This document shows, piece by piece, positions 27,546 through 37,086 of a stretch of 59,742 nucleotides of DNA. Both the position numbers and the translations under genes were made by a program. The notes below the pieces were generated by a model, which saw nothing but the letters and a program-made list of their open reading frames with translations, ran no database searches and was not told the origin of the DNA. Position 1 is the first letter of the stretch. Every line of letters begins with the position of its first letter. This stretch comes from an uncultured Bacteroides sp. (lineage in GTDB: Bacteria > Bacteroidota > Bacteroidia > Bacteroidales > Bacteroidaceae): assembly GCA_937890825.1 (NCBI GenBank), contig CALADS010000065.1:1-59742 (forward strand). The letters are read 5' to 3'.

Positions 27546-28162
27546 AAAAGTTAGAATCATCATTAAAGAATATGTTGCTGGTGCTTACAGGGGTTACCGC
27601 TATCTCTGTAGCATTGCTGGCCTACGTGAATGAATTGACTAAGGAACCTATTGCTGAGGCTAATGCGAAGACGCTTAGCGAGGCTGTAAAGGAGGTAGTT
27701 CCCGGATTTGATAACAATCCTATCGCAGAAAAAAAGATACAGAATGTAGACGGTGTGGATTATGCCGTATACCCGGCTACGCAGGCAGGTAAATATATTG
27801 GTGCTGCGGTAGAAGCTACCTCTATGGGTTTTGGAGGAGATTTGAAAGTGTTGGTAGGATTTGATGCTGAAGGAAATATCCTTAACTACTCTTTGTTGTC
27901 GCATGCAGAAACTCCCGGATTGGGGTCGAAAGCTGCGGATTGGTTTAAAAAAGGCGGAAAAGGTGATATAACTGGTATGAATCCTGGTGAGGCTAAACTG
28001 ACCGTAAGTAAAGATGGAGGTAAAGTAGATGCGATTACAGCTTCTACGATTACTTCTCGTGCTTTCCTGAATGCAGTGAATGCTGCCTATGCAGCCTATG
28101 CAGGACAGAATGAAGCCGACGGTGCAACCGGTGCTACTAAAAAAAATGTGGAAAATAAATAA
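27542..28162 (+). CDS. rnfG: Rnf electron transport complex subunit G
   Basis: 206 residues. One N-terminal membrane helix (about 10-29) is followed by an extracytoplasmic FMN-binding domain. The covalent FMN attachment motif is DAITASTITS (about 162-171), which fits the consensus of RnfG and NqrC. The last 25 residues are Ala/Gly/Lys-rich. Flavin transfer by an ApbE-type enzyme would be needed; no apbE is present in this window. Confidence 0.96.
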   Translation: MKKLESSLKNMLLVLTGVTAISVALLAYVNELTKEPIAEANAKTLSEAVKEVVPGFDNNPIAEKKIQNVDGVDYAVYPATQAGKYIGAAVEATSMGFGGDLKVLVGFDAEGNILNYSLLSHAETPGLGSKAADWFKKGGKGDITGMNPGEAKLTVSKDGGKVDAITASTITSRAFLNAVNAAYAAYAGQNEADGATGATKKNVENK

Positions 28163-28178
28163 GAAAGGAGTAGAAGAT

Positions 28179-28769
28179 ATGAATAACTTTAAGGTGTTGA
28201 TGAATGGGATTATAAAAGAGAATCCTACTTTTGTACTTCTGCTTGGTATGTGTCCTACCCTGGGAACTACCTCTTCAGCTATCAATGGCATGGGTATGGG
28301 ATTAGCTACCATGTTTGTATTAATATGTTCTAATGTGGTAATTTCGGCCATTAAGAACTTGATACCCGATATGGTACGTATTCCTTCGTTTATTGTGGTG
28401 ATTGCCTCTTTCGTAACTCTGCTGCAGATGATTATGCAGGCTTATGTTCCAGGTCTGTATGCCACATTGGGCCTTTTTATTCCGTTGATTGTGGTAAACT
28501 GTATCGTATTGGGCCGAGCAGAAGCCTTTGCTGCCAAGAACGGCCCTGTGGCTTCCTTGTTTGATGGCTTGGGTATGGGACTTGGTTTTACATTGGGACT
28601 CACTCTGCTGGGTGCTATGCGTGAACTGTTAGGCACGGGCAAGGTGTTTAGCGTAACGGTATTTCCTGAAGATTATGGCATGCTGCTGTTTGTCTTGGCT
28701 CCGGGAGCTTTCATTGCATTGGGTTATCTAATTGCGTTGGTAAATCGTATGAAGTCTTCAAAGGAATAA
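28179..28769 (+). CDS. rnfE: Rnf electron transport complex subunit E
   Basis: 196 residues and six membrane helices. The start MNNFKVLMNG is chosen because a Shine-Dalgarno-like AAGAAAGGAG lies at 28161-28170 and because the longer frame from 28080 lies inside rnfG. The motif NPTFVLLLGMCPTLG is typical of RnfE/NqrD. With RnfA it forms the symmetric membrane pair that holds an Fe-S cluster and moves the coupling ion. Confidence 0.96.
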   Translation: MNNFKVLMNGIIKENPTFVLLLGMCPTLGTTSSAINGMGMGLATMFVLICSNVVISAIKNLIPDMVRIPSFIVVIASFVTLLQMIMQAYVPGLYATLGLFIPLIVVNCIVLGRAEAFAAKNGPVASLFDGLGMGLGFTLGLTLLGAMRELLGTGKVFSVTVFPEDYGMLLFVLAPGAFIALGYLIALVNRMKSSKE

Positions 28770-28801
28770 TCATCTAGTGTTAAACTAATAAATTGATTCA
28801 C

Positions 28802-29380
28802 ATGGAATATATATTGATATTTATTTCAGCAATCTTTGTAAACAACATTGTGTTGTCACAATTTCTGGGTATCTGTCCGTTTTTGGGCGTATCTAAGAAA
28901 GTAGACACAGCTTTGGGAATGTCGGCTGCAGTAGCTTTTGTGCTAACCATTGCTACGGTGGTAACGTTTCTTATTCAGAAATATGTGCTCGATGCTTTTG
29001 GCTTAGGCTATCTGCAAACCATTACCTTTATTCTGGTTATTGCTGCATTGGTGCAGATGGTAGAAATTATTTTGAAAAAAGTATCACCGTCTTTGTATCA
29101 GGCTTTAGGAGTATTCCTTCCACTGATTACTACAAACTGTTGTATTCTGGGTGTGGCTATTTTGGTTATTCAGAAAAACTATGATTTGCTTACTGGCGTG
29201 GTGTATGCATTCTCTACAGCTATCGGTTTCGGCCTGGCTCTGACTTTATTTGCAGGATTGCGCGAACAAATGAGTTTGGTGAATATCCCGAATGGTATGA
29301 AAGGCACTCCGATAGCCCTTATAACTGCAGGTTTGCTGGCTATGGCATTTATGGGCTTTTCGGGCGTGGTTAAAATATAA
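28802..29380 (+). CDS. rnfA: Rnf electron transport complex subunit A
   Basis: 192 residues and six membrane helices. The start is at ATG 28802; a TTG 9 bases upstream is less likely. The motifs NNIVLSQFLGICPFLG and TTNCCILG are diagnostic of RnfA/NqrE and supply the Cys residues for the intramembrane Fe-S cluster. It is the last gene of the rnf cluster. I see no clear terminator before galE. Confidence 0.96.
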   Translation: MEYILIFISAIFVNNIVLSQFLGICPFLGVSKKVDTALGMSAAVAFVLTIATVVTFLIQKYVLDAFGLGYLQTITFILVIAALVQMVEIILKKVSPSLYQALGVFLPLITTNCCILGVAILVIQKNYDLLTGVVYAFSTAIGFGLALTLFAGLREQMSLVNIPNGMKGTPIALITAGLLAMAFMGFSGVVKI

Positions 29381-29467
29381 TTTTTTTTGTTTGAAAAGCG
29401 AGGATTATTAATTTATTTCCTTACATTTGCATAGTTATTAGACAAACCTAAAAGCTAAATATCTATT

Positions 29468-30508
29468 ATGAAAGAGAAAATTCTAGTTACAGGTGGTACC
29501 GGATATATTGGTTCACACACTGTTGTAGAGCTTCAAAGCGCAGGCTATGAGGTGGTAATTATTGATAACTTGTCAAACTCAAGTGCTGACGTAGTTGATA
29601 ACATCGAAAAAGTTTCTGGTATTCGTCCGGCATTCGAAAAACTTGATTGTCTGGATTTCGAAGGACTTGATAAGGTGTTTGAGAAATATAAAGGAATTAA
29701 GGCTATCATTCATTTTGCAGCCAGCAAGGCTGTGGGTGAATCTGTAGAGAAACCCTTAATGTACTATCGCAATAATTTGGTTTCACTGATAAATCTGTTG
29801 GAGCTAATGCCTAAGCATGGGGTAGAAGGAATTGTGTTCTCTTCTTCTTGTACGGTTTATGGCCAACCTGATCCAGAAAACCTGCCGGTTACTGAGTCTG
29901 CTCCAATCAAGAAGGCTGAGTCTCCTTATGGTAATACGAAGCAGATTAATGAAGAAATAGTTCGTGATACGGTGGCTTCTGGTGCTCCTATCAATGCTAT
30001 TTTATTGCGTTACTTCAATCCGATTGGTGCTCATCCTACGGCATTGCTGGGTGAATTACCTAATGGTGTTCCTCAAAATCTTGTACCGTATCTTACTCAA
30101 ACCGCCATTGGTATTCGTGAAAAACTAAGTGTCTTTGGTGATGATTATGATACACCAGATGGATCTTGTATTCGTGATTTTATCAATGTTGTAGACTTGG
30201 CAAAAGCACACGTGGTAGCTATCAGTCGTATTCTGGAGAAGAAGCAGAAAGAAAAAGTTGAGGTATTTAACGTAGGTACCGGTCGTGGTCTTTCTGTATT
30301 GGAACTGATTACTGCTTTTGAAAAAGCTACCGGAGTGAAATTAAATTATCAGATAGTTGGACGTAGAGCTGGTGACATTGAGAAAGTTTGGGCTAATCCT
30401 GCTTTGGCTAACAATGAATTGGGTTGGAAAGCAGAAAGAAGTATAGAGGAAACTTTGCTTTCTGCATGGAACTGGCAGTTGAAACTACGTGAACGTGGCA
30501 TTCAGTAA
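29468..30508 (+). CDS. galE: UDP-glucose 4-epimerase
   Basis: 346 residues of an extended short-chain dehydrogenase fold. The NAD-binding motif GGTGYIGSH is at about 8-16. The active-site Ser lies in FSSSCTVYG, and the Tyr/Lys pair lies in YGNTK (about 155-159). It interconverts UDP-glucose and UDP-galactose for galactose use and surface polysaccharides. A -7-like box TACATTTG lies at 29422-29429, about 40 bases before the start, suggesting its own promoter apart from rnf. Confidence 0.96.
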   Translation: MKEKILVTGGTGYIGSHTVVELQSAGYEVVIIDNLSNSSADVVDNIEKVSGIRPAFEKLDCLDFEGLDKVFEKYKGIKAIIHFAASKAVGESVEKPLMYYRNNLVSLINLLELMPKHGVEGIVFSSSCTVYGQPDPENLPVTESAPIKKAESPYGNTKQINEEIVRDTVASGAPINAILLRYFNPIGAHPTALLGELPNGVPQNLVPYLTQTAIGIREKLSVFGDDYDTPDGSCIRDFINVVDLAKAHVVAISRILEKKQKEKVEVFNVGTGRGLSVLELITAFEKATGVKLNYQIVGRRAGDIEKVWANPALANNELGWKAERSIEETLLSAWNWQLKLRERGIQ

Positions 30509-30549
30509 TTCTGCGTCAATGAATGTTAATTTATTAATTAGTCTGAACA

Positions 30550-30570
30550 AAACAACCAGTTTGGTTGTTT
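30550..30570 (+). terminator. Hairpin after galE
   Basis: A perfect 9-bp stem, AAACAACCA (30550-30558) with TGGTTGTTT (30562-30570), encloses a 3-base loop. The T run after it is short, so it may be a weak terminator or stability hairpin. Confidence 0.5.
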
Positions 30571-30699
30571 ATAAAATACAGTTTACCTGAACTTTCATGT
30601 GTATGTGAATATACTTGATAAGTATTTAATGCATTAATGCATTGAACAGGTAGATTTTCATAGTAGTTTTGTCGTGTTTTATTTTGTGTTTGTGTTGTG

Positions 30700-30730
30700 A
30701 TAAGCCTTGTCGAGAGACAAGGCTTATTTT
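30700..30730 (+). terminator. Terminator between convergent galE and ispE
   Basis: A perfect 12-bp stem, ATAAGCCTTGTC (30700-30711) with GACAAGGCTTAT (30716-30727), ends in TTTT on the plus strand. It is placed to insulate galE and ispE. The rest of the gap is AT-rich without further recognisable signals. Confidence 0.8.
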
Positions 30731-30750
30731 CTTATAAAAGGTATAGGTGT

Positions 30751-31581
30751 TTAAATGTAGAATTTGCCTTTCTGTATAAATGTCTGATTTTCAAAATCTA
30801 TTTGTGGAATATGGTCTTCAGGCTTAAACAGGGCAAATACGGAAGAACCTGAACCGCTCATGGAAGCATAGAGTGCTCCATGTTGATAGAGTTTTTCTTT
30901 TATTTCACCGATTATAGGGAATTGTGGAAAAACGCTGGCTTCAAAATCATTGAGTAAGCAATTTTTCCATTCAGTTATAGGCTGTTTAATCACTTCTCTG
31001 ACAGCATAGTGGGGGCGATGTGGGATAATATGAGCAAAAGCATCGCGTGTGGAAACAAACACATCAGGTTTCACCAGTAGGTATTGATATCCTTTTAGAG
31101 AAAAATCGATGGGGCTAAACAGATTGCCGACTCCTTCTGCAAATGTAGGTCGATTTTGGATGAAGAAGGCACAATCTGCACCTAATTTAGCTGCATAGGT
31201 TTCAAGTTGGATAGTACTTAATTTTAGTTGAAACATTTCATTTAGCATGCGCAGCATAAAGGCTGCATCTGCTGATCCACCTCCTAATCCAGCTCCTGAG
31301 GGGATATGCTTGTGTAGGTGTATCTCAATATTAGGTAAGTTGAAATCCTTATCCAGCAGTTTGTAGGCTTTTACAACGAGGTTGCTGTCAGTATCTCCCT
31401 CAATGGATAGCCCTGTTTGAAAAAGTGTGTACTTGTGGGGCGAATAAGATACCTCTACTACCTCTAGTGCGTCTTCGATGGGCAGTGGATAGAAAATTGT
31501 TTCCAGATTGTGGTAACCGTCCGCACGCTTTTCGGTAATGGACAGTCCTAGATTGATTTTAGCATTAGGAAAAGTAATCAT
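30751..31581 (-). CDS. ispE: 4-diphosphocytidyl-2-C-methyl-D-erythritol kinase
   Basis: 276 residues from MITFPNAKINLGLSI; the longer frame from 31620 is rejected because the family starts at this motif and the -7 box TAACTTTG (31625-31618) lies in the extension. It is a GHMP kinase with the ATP loop PSGAGLGGGSADAA (about 90-103). It phosphorylates CDP-methylerythritol in the non-mevalonate isoprenoid pathway. The gene is divergent from dnaB with overlapping promoters. Confidence 0.96.
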   Translation of the reverse strand: MITFPNAKINLGLSITEKRADGYHNLETIFYPLPIEDALEVVEVSYSPHKYTLFQTGLSIEGDTDSNLVVKAYKLLDKDFNLPNIEIHLHKHIPSGAGLGGGSADAAFMLRMLNEMFQLKLSTIQLETYAAKLGADCAFFIQNRPTFAEGVGNLFSPIDFSLKGYQYLLVKPDVFVSTRDAFAHIIPHRPHYAVREVIKQPITEWKNCLLNDFEASVFPQFPIIGEIKEKLYQHGALYASMSGSGSSVFALFKPEDHIPQIDFENQTFIQKGKFYI

Positions 31582-31675
31582 ACGTGAATAGGGTATTAAA
31601 TGTATTAAGCATTGCTGCAAAGTTACTAAAATGAATTATCTTTGTTGCGTAAAAGATTAAATAAAGATTTGAATC

Positions 31676-33244
31676 GTGGTAGAACAGAGAAAAAATATTC
31701 GTAGCTCAAGGGCTAAAAATCCACAACCGGTAACGGATTATGGGCGTGTTCAGCCTCAAGCTCCTGAGTTAGAAGAAGCCGTATTAGGTGCATTGATGAT
31801 AGAAAAGGATGCATATTCGCTGGTTAGTGAGATTCTCAAGCCTGAATCTTTCTATGAGCATCGTCATCAACTAATATATTCGGCGATTACAGATTTGGCT
31901 GTGAATCAAAAACCCGTAGATATTCTGACAGTAAAAGAGCAACTTTCCAAACGTGGTGAGTTGGAAGAAGTGGGTGGCCCATTTTATATCACACAGCTCA
32001 GTAGTAAAGTTGCTTCATCTGCACACATAGAGTATCATGCTAGAATTATAGCTCAAAAAGCTTTGGCTAGAGAATTGATTACATTCACCAGCATTATTCA
32101 GACAAAGGCATTTGATGAAACGTTGGATGTAGATGATTTGATGCAGGAGGCTGAAGGAAAATTATTCGAGATTTCTCAGCAGAATATGAAGAAGGATTAC
32201 ACGCAGATTAATCCGGTCATTTCTGAAGCCTATCAATTGATACAAAAGGCAGCAGCTCGTACGGATGGTTTAAGTGGTCTGGAGAGTGGATTTACAAAAT
32301 TGGACAAGATGACATCGGGTTGGCAAAACTCTGATTTGATTATCATAGCTGCACGTCCTGCTATGGGTAAAACCGCTTTCGTACTTTCCATGGCAAAAAA
32401 TATTGCTGTTAACTTTAAAAATCCTGTAGCACTCTTTTCACTGGAAATGAGTAACGTACAGCTGGTTAATCGTTTGATATCCAATGTATGTGAAATTCCT
32501 AGTGAGAAAATTAAAAGTGGACAGTTGGCAGACTATGAATGGCAACAGTTGGATTATAAACTGAGGGATTTGCTGGATGCACCTCTTTATGTAGATGATA
32601 CCCCCTCTCTGTCAGTCTTCGAATTGCGTACTAAGGCGCGTAGACTGGTGCGCGAGCATGGGGTGAAGGTGATAATCATAGACTACTTGCAGTTGATGAA
32701 TGCCAGCGGTATGTCCTTTGGTAGCCGTCAAGAAGAAGTAAGTACCATTTCCCGTTCGCTGAAAGGGTTGGCCAAAGAACTTAATATACCTATTATCGCA
32801 CTTTCTCAGTTGAATCGTGGAGTGGAAAACCGAGATGGAGAAGAAGGGAAGCGTCCGCAACTGAGCGACTTGCGTGAATCGGGTGCCATCGAGCAGGATG
32901 CCGATATGGTATGTTTTATTCATCGTCCAGAGTATTATAAGATTTATAAGAGTGCCGATGGTACTGATTTACGGGGTATGGCCGAAATTATAATAGCCAA
33001 GCATCGTAACGGTGCAGTGGGGGATGTTCGCCTACGTTTTATTGGTCAGTATACCCGTTTCCAGAATCCTGAAGATGATATGGTCATTCCGCCGCCTTCT
33101 GAAGGTGGAGGAGGAGCTACTTTTGGTTCCCGCATGAATGCTCCTATAGGTAGTTCAGCTACTCCGCCTCCTCCCATGGATAATTACCCTCCTATAGCAG
33201 ATAATCCGTTTGGTGGTATGCATGGGGGAGAAGTTCCGTTCTAG
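31676..33244 (+). CDS. dnaB: Replicative DNA helicase DnaB
   Basis: 522 residues with a GTG start at 31676; an in-frame stop lies six bases upstream and the next ATG is 40 codons in, so the GTG is well supported. The N-terminal domain covers about 28-135. The RecA-like motor has Walker A ARPAMGKTA (about 226-234), Walker B IIIDYLQLM and SQLNRGVENR. The last 50 residues are Pro/Gly-rich, a common disordered tail in Bacteroidota DnaB. It unwinds DNA at the fork. A -7 box TATCTTTG lies at 31637-31644. Confidence 0.97.
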   Translation: MVEQRKNIRSSRAKNPQPVTDYGRVQPQAPELEEAVLGALMIEKDAYSLVSEILKPESFYEHRHQLIYSAITDLAVNQKPVDILTVKEQLSKRGELEEVGGPFYITQLSSKVASSAHIEYHARIIAQKALARELITFTSIIQTKAFDETLDVDDLMQEAEGKLFEISQQNMKKDYTQINPVISEAYQLIQKAAARTDGLSGLESGFTKLDKMTSGWQNSDLIIIAARPAMGKTAFVLSMAKNIAVNFKNPVALFSLEMSNVQLVNRLISNVCEIPSEKIKSGQLADYEWQQLDYKLRDLLDAPLYVDDTPSLSVFELRTKARRLVREHGVKVIIIDYLQLMNASGMSFGSRQEEVSTISRSLKGLAKELNIPIIALSQLNRGVENRDGEEGKRPQLSDLRESGAIEQDADMVCFIHRPEYYKIYKSADGTDLRGMAEIIIAKHRNGAVGDVRLRFIGQYTRFQNPEDDMVIPPPSEGGGGATFGSRMNAPIGSSATPPPPMDNYPPIADNPFGGMHGGEVPF

Positions 33245-33290
33245 AAGCAGGCAGTACCGTTTGGAAAGGTCAAGATACGGTATTCAAAAT

Positions 33291-33332
33291 AGAAGAGGCC
33301 GTCTTAAAATACACGGTAAGACGGCCTCTTCT
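33291..33332. terminator. Bidirectional terminator between dnaB and the DUF1460 gene
   Basis: A perfect 16-bp stem, AGAAGAGGCCGTCTTA (33291-33306) with its complement at 33317-33332, lies between convergent genes. T-rich stretches flank it on both strands. Confidence 0.85.
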
Positions 33333-33338
33333 ATTTAT

Positions 33339-34139
33339 TTAGATTTTCATTCTAATTACTCGGATCCCTGTCCAAGTGTTGCTGATATTCAGCATTTGCT
33401 GCAAGGGGATGCGGGAAAGTATCACTTTTTTGGCACTCGACGACGCATGAAGCAGGTGCAGTTTCCCTTTCTTATAGCAGGCAATTCCCAGATGGCTAAT
33501 GTCTAATCCTGCTATGTTGGTAGTAATGGCTATAATATCCCCATCCTTTATCCAAGGAAATCCGTCCGCGGCTAGTTTTTCTTTAGGAACGTAACGGATT
33601 TCTTTTTCAGACAAACCTTTTTCGATTTTCTTCATTCGTGCCACGTTTTGCGGAGAGTGAGCCAACTGCTTGTATCGTTCCGGATGTGAACTCATATAAG
33701 AAATCTGAGTCTTTGTTTTGTATGGGCTGTGTTCGCTGCTGACATCCGTTAAAAATCCTAGTCTGATGCCATTCTCTATCCAATCAGTGATATAATGCAG
33801 TCTGGAAGTGTACCCGTCAATGATACCGTTTCGGTAGCGTATTTTTTGGAGAGTGTTAGCAAAATCGTTTTTATGGATATGTTTGTGGTGCGCTTCCGCA
33901 AGCGTCATGGCTAAAACATACTCTACAAATGTGGTACAGTCTACCTCATCGCAATTAATGATTAATCTTTCTTGGGTAGTATCGTTATCTAGTGTATGAG
34001 CTACATACGGAATACCTAAAAACGCCCACGCATTATCCAATAATGAGTGAGCGCTATCTTGAGCCGTGGCCGGCAAAGAAACGGCAAGAGTAAAAACATA
34101 TACTCCCAAAGACTTTATAAAATTCTTGTGAAACCCCAT
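33339..34139 (-). CDS. DUF1460 family secreted amidase-like protein
   Basis: 266 residues with a signal peptide (cleavage after PATA, about residue 26). It belongs to the DUF1460 family, an NlpC/P60-like papain fold linked to N-acetylmuramoyl-L-alanine amidase activity. The probable catalytic Cys68 is in VDCTTFVEY and the His is in GLDISHLGI. Cell-wall or muropeptide cleavage is inferred from family structures. It is the last gene of a four-gene minus-strand operon, 31 bases after the hydrolase gene. Peptide products could be taken up by the OPT transporter of the same operon; this is inference. Confidence 0.8.
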   Translation of the reverse strand: MGFHKNFIKSLGVYVFTLAVSLPATAQDSAHSLLDNAWAFLGIPYVAHTLDNDTTQERLIINCDEVDCTTFVEYVLAMTLAEAHHKHIHKNDFANTLQKIRYRNGIIDGYTSRLHYITDWIENGIRLGFLTDVSSEHSPYKTKTQISYMSSHPERYKQLAHSPQNVARMKKIEKGLSEKEIRYVPKEKLAADGFPWIKDGDIIAITTNIAGLDISHLGIACYKKGKLHLLHASSSAKKVILSRIPLQQMLNISNTWTGIRVIRMKI

Positions 34140-34170
34140 CGTAATTATGCGCTGTGATTAGTAAGTGAAG

Positions 34171-35034
34171 TTATTCTGCCGAAAGAATCTCTTCGCGCAA
34201 CCATTTCTCCAGTTCGTCTGTCCACTGACGTTTGTAGGGAAATGTATCTCTAAAACCCCACCCATGCCCACCTATGGGATAGACATGAAGACTAGCAGGA
34301 ATTTGATGCAGCAGTAGAGCTGAATAATAATCAATGGCGTTGGCAGGGGGTACAGTTTTATCATCGGAAGAAAGTGTGATAAATGCAGGAGGAGTCTGGC
34401 TGTTTACTTGCATTTCTAGAGAATATTTTTTTACCAGCTCATCGCTAGATTGGCTACCTAATAGATTTTTTTTGGAACCGCCATGTGTTTGTTCTGTCAT
34501 GGTGATGACCGGATATAGTAGAATTTGGAAATCAGGTCGTGTTTCTTTACTGGAATATAAAGTAGCCAGTGAAGCAGCCAGGTGTCCGCCGGCGGAAGCC
34601 CCCATAATGCCTATACATTGCGGATTTACTTTCCATTCACTGGCATGTTTCCGCACCATTCGAATGGCTTGTTCTGCATCAGTGATAGGGACTGTATGAT
34701 GTCCATTGGGCATTCTGTATTTTAGAACGATGTATGTAATGCCTTGAGAATTGAACCATTGTGCCATATCATGTCCTTCGTGGTTCATGGCTAAACGTGC
34801 ATACCCTCCCCCTGGGCACATAATAATGGCTTTTCCGTTCGGTTTGGAAGCCGGATAGACATAAATGGAAGGGTGAGTGACGTTGGCCACCCTCCCTCCA
34901 AAGAGATCTTCCTGTTTTCCTGTCAGTCCATTTGAATTGGGCATTTTCTCTGGCCAAAGAGGCAGTTCAATAGGCTCTTGTGCCCATAAAACAGTTACTA
35001 GCATAAGTAATGCTGTAGTGAAAATCTTTCTCAT
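34171..35034 (-). CDS. Secreted alpha/beta hydrolase (esterase-like)
   Basis: 287 residues with a signal peptide ending VLWAQ. The oxyanion segment CPGGGYA (about 73-79) and nucleophile elbow GASAGG (Ser147) match BD-FAE/acetyl-xylan-esterase-like hydrolases. Asp224 or 225 (SSDDKTVP) and His257 (GGHGWG) complete the triad. The substrate is uncertain: an ester-linked sugar decoration is usual for the family. It is third in the operon, 23 bases after the OPT gene. Confidence 0.8.
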   Translation of the reverse strand: MRKIFTTALLMLVTVLWAQEPIELPLWPEKMPNSNGLTGKQEDLFGGRVANVTHPSIYVYPASKPNGKAIIMCPGGGYARLAMNHEGHDMAQWFNSQGITYIVLKYRMPNGHHTVPITDAEQAIRMVRKHASEWKVNPQCIGIMGASAGGHLAASLATLYSSKETRPDFQILLYPVITMTEQTHGGSKKNLLGSQSSDELVKKYSLEMQVNSQTPPAFITLSSDDKTVPPANAIDYYSALLLHQIPASLHVYPIGGHGWGFRDTFPYKRQWTDELEKWLREEILSAE

Positions 35035-35057
35035 ATTTATTTTCTAATATACTTGGA

Positions 35058-37061
35058 TTAGATATTTTTGTCGTTTTTGTATAGGGATGCTTTGACGAAA
35101 TAGAGAATCAGTAAAGCATAAGCGCCCAGAGCCAATACTTCAGACCATACATTATTCAGCCATGCATCGTTGATTAAGTTGATACCTCCAAATCGCATGG
35201 CAGCACTTACCACTCCCATCAATGCTCCTCCTGCAATGAAACCGGATGCCAGCAGAGTGCCTTTTTCTCCACGTTCGGCGTTAAGTGCCGCATCTTTGCT
35301 ACGGGTGGTTACATACCAGTTAATAGCACCACCTACTACCAAAGGTACATTTAACTGAAGGGGAATGAACATTCCGAGAGCAAATGCCAGAGCAGGAATT
35401 TTACAGAAAGTAAGTAAGATGGCCAGTACAGCTCCGATGCCATAAAGCAGCCACGGAGCATCTACACCGCTCATCAAAGGCTTAATCAGATGAGCCATAG
35501 CGTTTGCTTGTGGCGCAGCCAAGTCACCACTGGTAAATCCATACGTCTTATTGAGTATGATCATGACTCCACCCACTGTAGCAGCTGATACGATGGTGCC
35601 TAAGAATTTCCAGATTTCCTGATTGCGTGGAGTAGTTCCCAACCAATAACCTATTTTTAAATCAGTTATAAATCCGCCGGCCATAGAAAGGGCTGTACAT
35701 ACTACACCTCCCATAATTAAAGCTGCGACCATACCTCCGGGACCTTTCAAGCCTACAGCTACCATTACAACAGAGGCTAGGATCAACGTCATCAGTGTCA
35801 TTCCCGATACAGGATTGGTGCCTACTATAGCTATGGCGTTGGCCGCTACAGTTGTAAACAGGAAAGTGATGCCTGCCACTAATAAAATGGCTACAATAGT
35901 GTGCAGCCAATTGCCCTGCATTACATCAAAATAGAAGAATAACGACACTATCGCGATGGTCAAGACAGCTCCTACGGCAATGATTTTCATGGAAATATCA
36001 CGCTGGGTGCGTATTACTTGTTTGGAATCTGTAGATTTACCGCCCATTTCCTTGGCTGCCAATCCTACGGCACTTTTAATAATTCCCCACGATTTGATAA
36101 TGCCTATAATACCAGCCATGGCAATACCGCCAATACCAATATTTTTGGCATAGTAGTCAAAAATTTGCTCAGGCAACATGCTGCCTACAGTAGCGGTAAT
36201 TTCCGGATTCCATTCATTCAGCACAGCATCGCCCCAGATAAGTGAAATGCCGGGAATGATAATCCACCAGACAACCAATGAACCTGCACAAATGATGGCC
36301 GCGTATTTCAGTCCGACGATATACCCCAATCCCAATACGGCAGCACCTGTATTTACTTTAAATACAAGTTTGGCTTTATCGGCCAATACTTCTCCATAAT
36401 GACATACGCGCGTTGTGAAATTTTCGTTCCACCATCCGAATGTAGCTACAATGAAATCATATAAACCACCAATGATACCAGCCACCAGTAAGGGCTTGGC
36501 CTGACTGCCGCCTTTTTCACCTGATATCAATACCTGTGTAGTGGCTGTGGCTTCCGGGAAGGGGTATTTCCCATGCATATCACTTACAAAATATTTTCGG
36601 AAAGGAATAAGAAACAAAATTCCCAATACTCCACCAAGCAGGGAGCTGATGAACACTTGGGTAAAGGTTACCGTAATTTCTTCCGGATAACTTTCCTGTA
36701 GGATGTAGAGTGCCGGTAGAGTAAAGATTGCACCTGCTACGATGACACCAGAACTGGCACCTATGGACTGAATAATTACATTTTCTCCTAAAGCATTTTT
36801 CCTTTTAGCAGCTCCTGATATGCCGACGGCAATGATAGCGATGGGGATAGCCGCTTCAAATACTTGCCCCACCTTTAGGCCTAGATAGGCCGCTGCTGCG
36901 GAAAAGAGGATGGCCATGCCTATTCCCCAAAGTACGGACCAGAGATTCACTTCCGGATAGGTTTTTTCCGGTTTCATCAAGGGGGTATATTTCTCCCCGG
37001 GTTTTAATTCTCGGAAAGCATTTTCCGGTAGTCCTGCAGGTTTTCCTGTTTCTTGTTCCAT
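35058..37061 (-). CDS. OPT family oligopeptide transporter
   Basis: 667 residues with about sixteen membrane helices. The start MEQETGKPAGLPENAFREL is followed by YPEVNLWSVLWGIGMA, typical of bacterial OPT carriers. The family moves small peptides, or peptide- or siderophore-bound metals, with protons. It follows the DUF1573 gene by 25 bases and precedes the hydrolase gene. The DUF1460 amidase in the same operon suggests import of wall-derived peptides, but metal chelates cannot be excluded. Confidence 0.88.
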   Translation of the reverse strand: MEQETGKPAGLPENAFRELKPGEKYTPLMKPEKTYPEVNLWSVLWGIGMAILFSAAAAYLGLKVGQVFEAAIPIAIIAVGISGAAKRKNALGENVIIQSIGASSGVIVAGAIFTLPALYILQESYPEEITVTFTQVFISSLLGGVLGILFLIPFRKYFVSDMHGKYPFPEATATTQVLISGEKGGSQAKPLLVAGIIGGLYDFIVATFGWWNENFTTRVCHYGEVLADKAKLVFKVNTGAAVLGLGYIVGLKYAAIICAGSLVVWWIIIPGISLIWGDAVLNEWNPEITATVGSMLPEQIFDYYAKNIGIGGIAMAGIIGIIKSWGIIKSAVGLAAKEMGGKSTDSKQVIRTQRDISMKIIAVGAVLTIAIVSLFFYFDVMQGNWLHTIVAILLVAGITFLFTTVAANAIAIVGTNPVSGMTLMTLILASVVMVAVGLKGPGGMVAALIMGGVVCTALSMAGGFITDLKIGYWLGTTPRNQEIWKFLGTIVSAATVGGVMIILNKTYGFTSGDLAAPQANAMAHLIKPLMSGVDAPWLLYGIGAVLAILLTFCKIPALAFALGMFIPLQLNVPLVVGGAINWYVTTRSKDAALNAERGEKGTLLASGFIAGGALMGVVSAAMRFGGINLINDAWLNNVWSEVLALGAYALLILYFVKASLYKNDKNI

Positions 37062-37086
37062 AATGTAAGAATGATCTGTTTGTGAA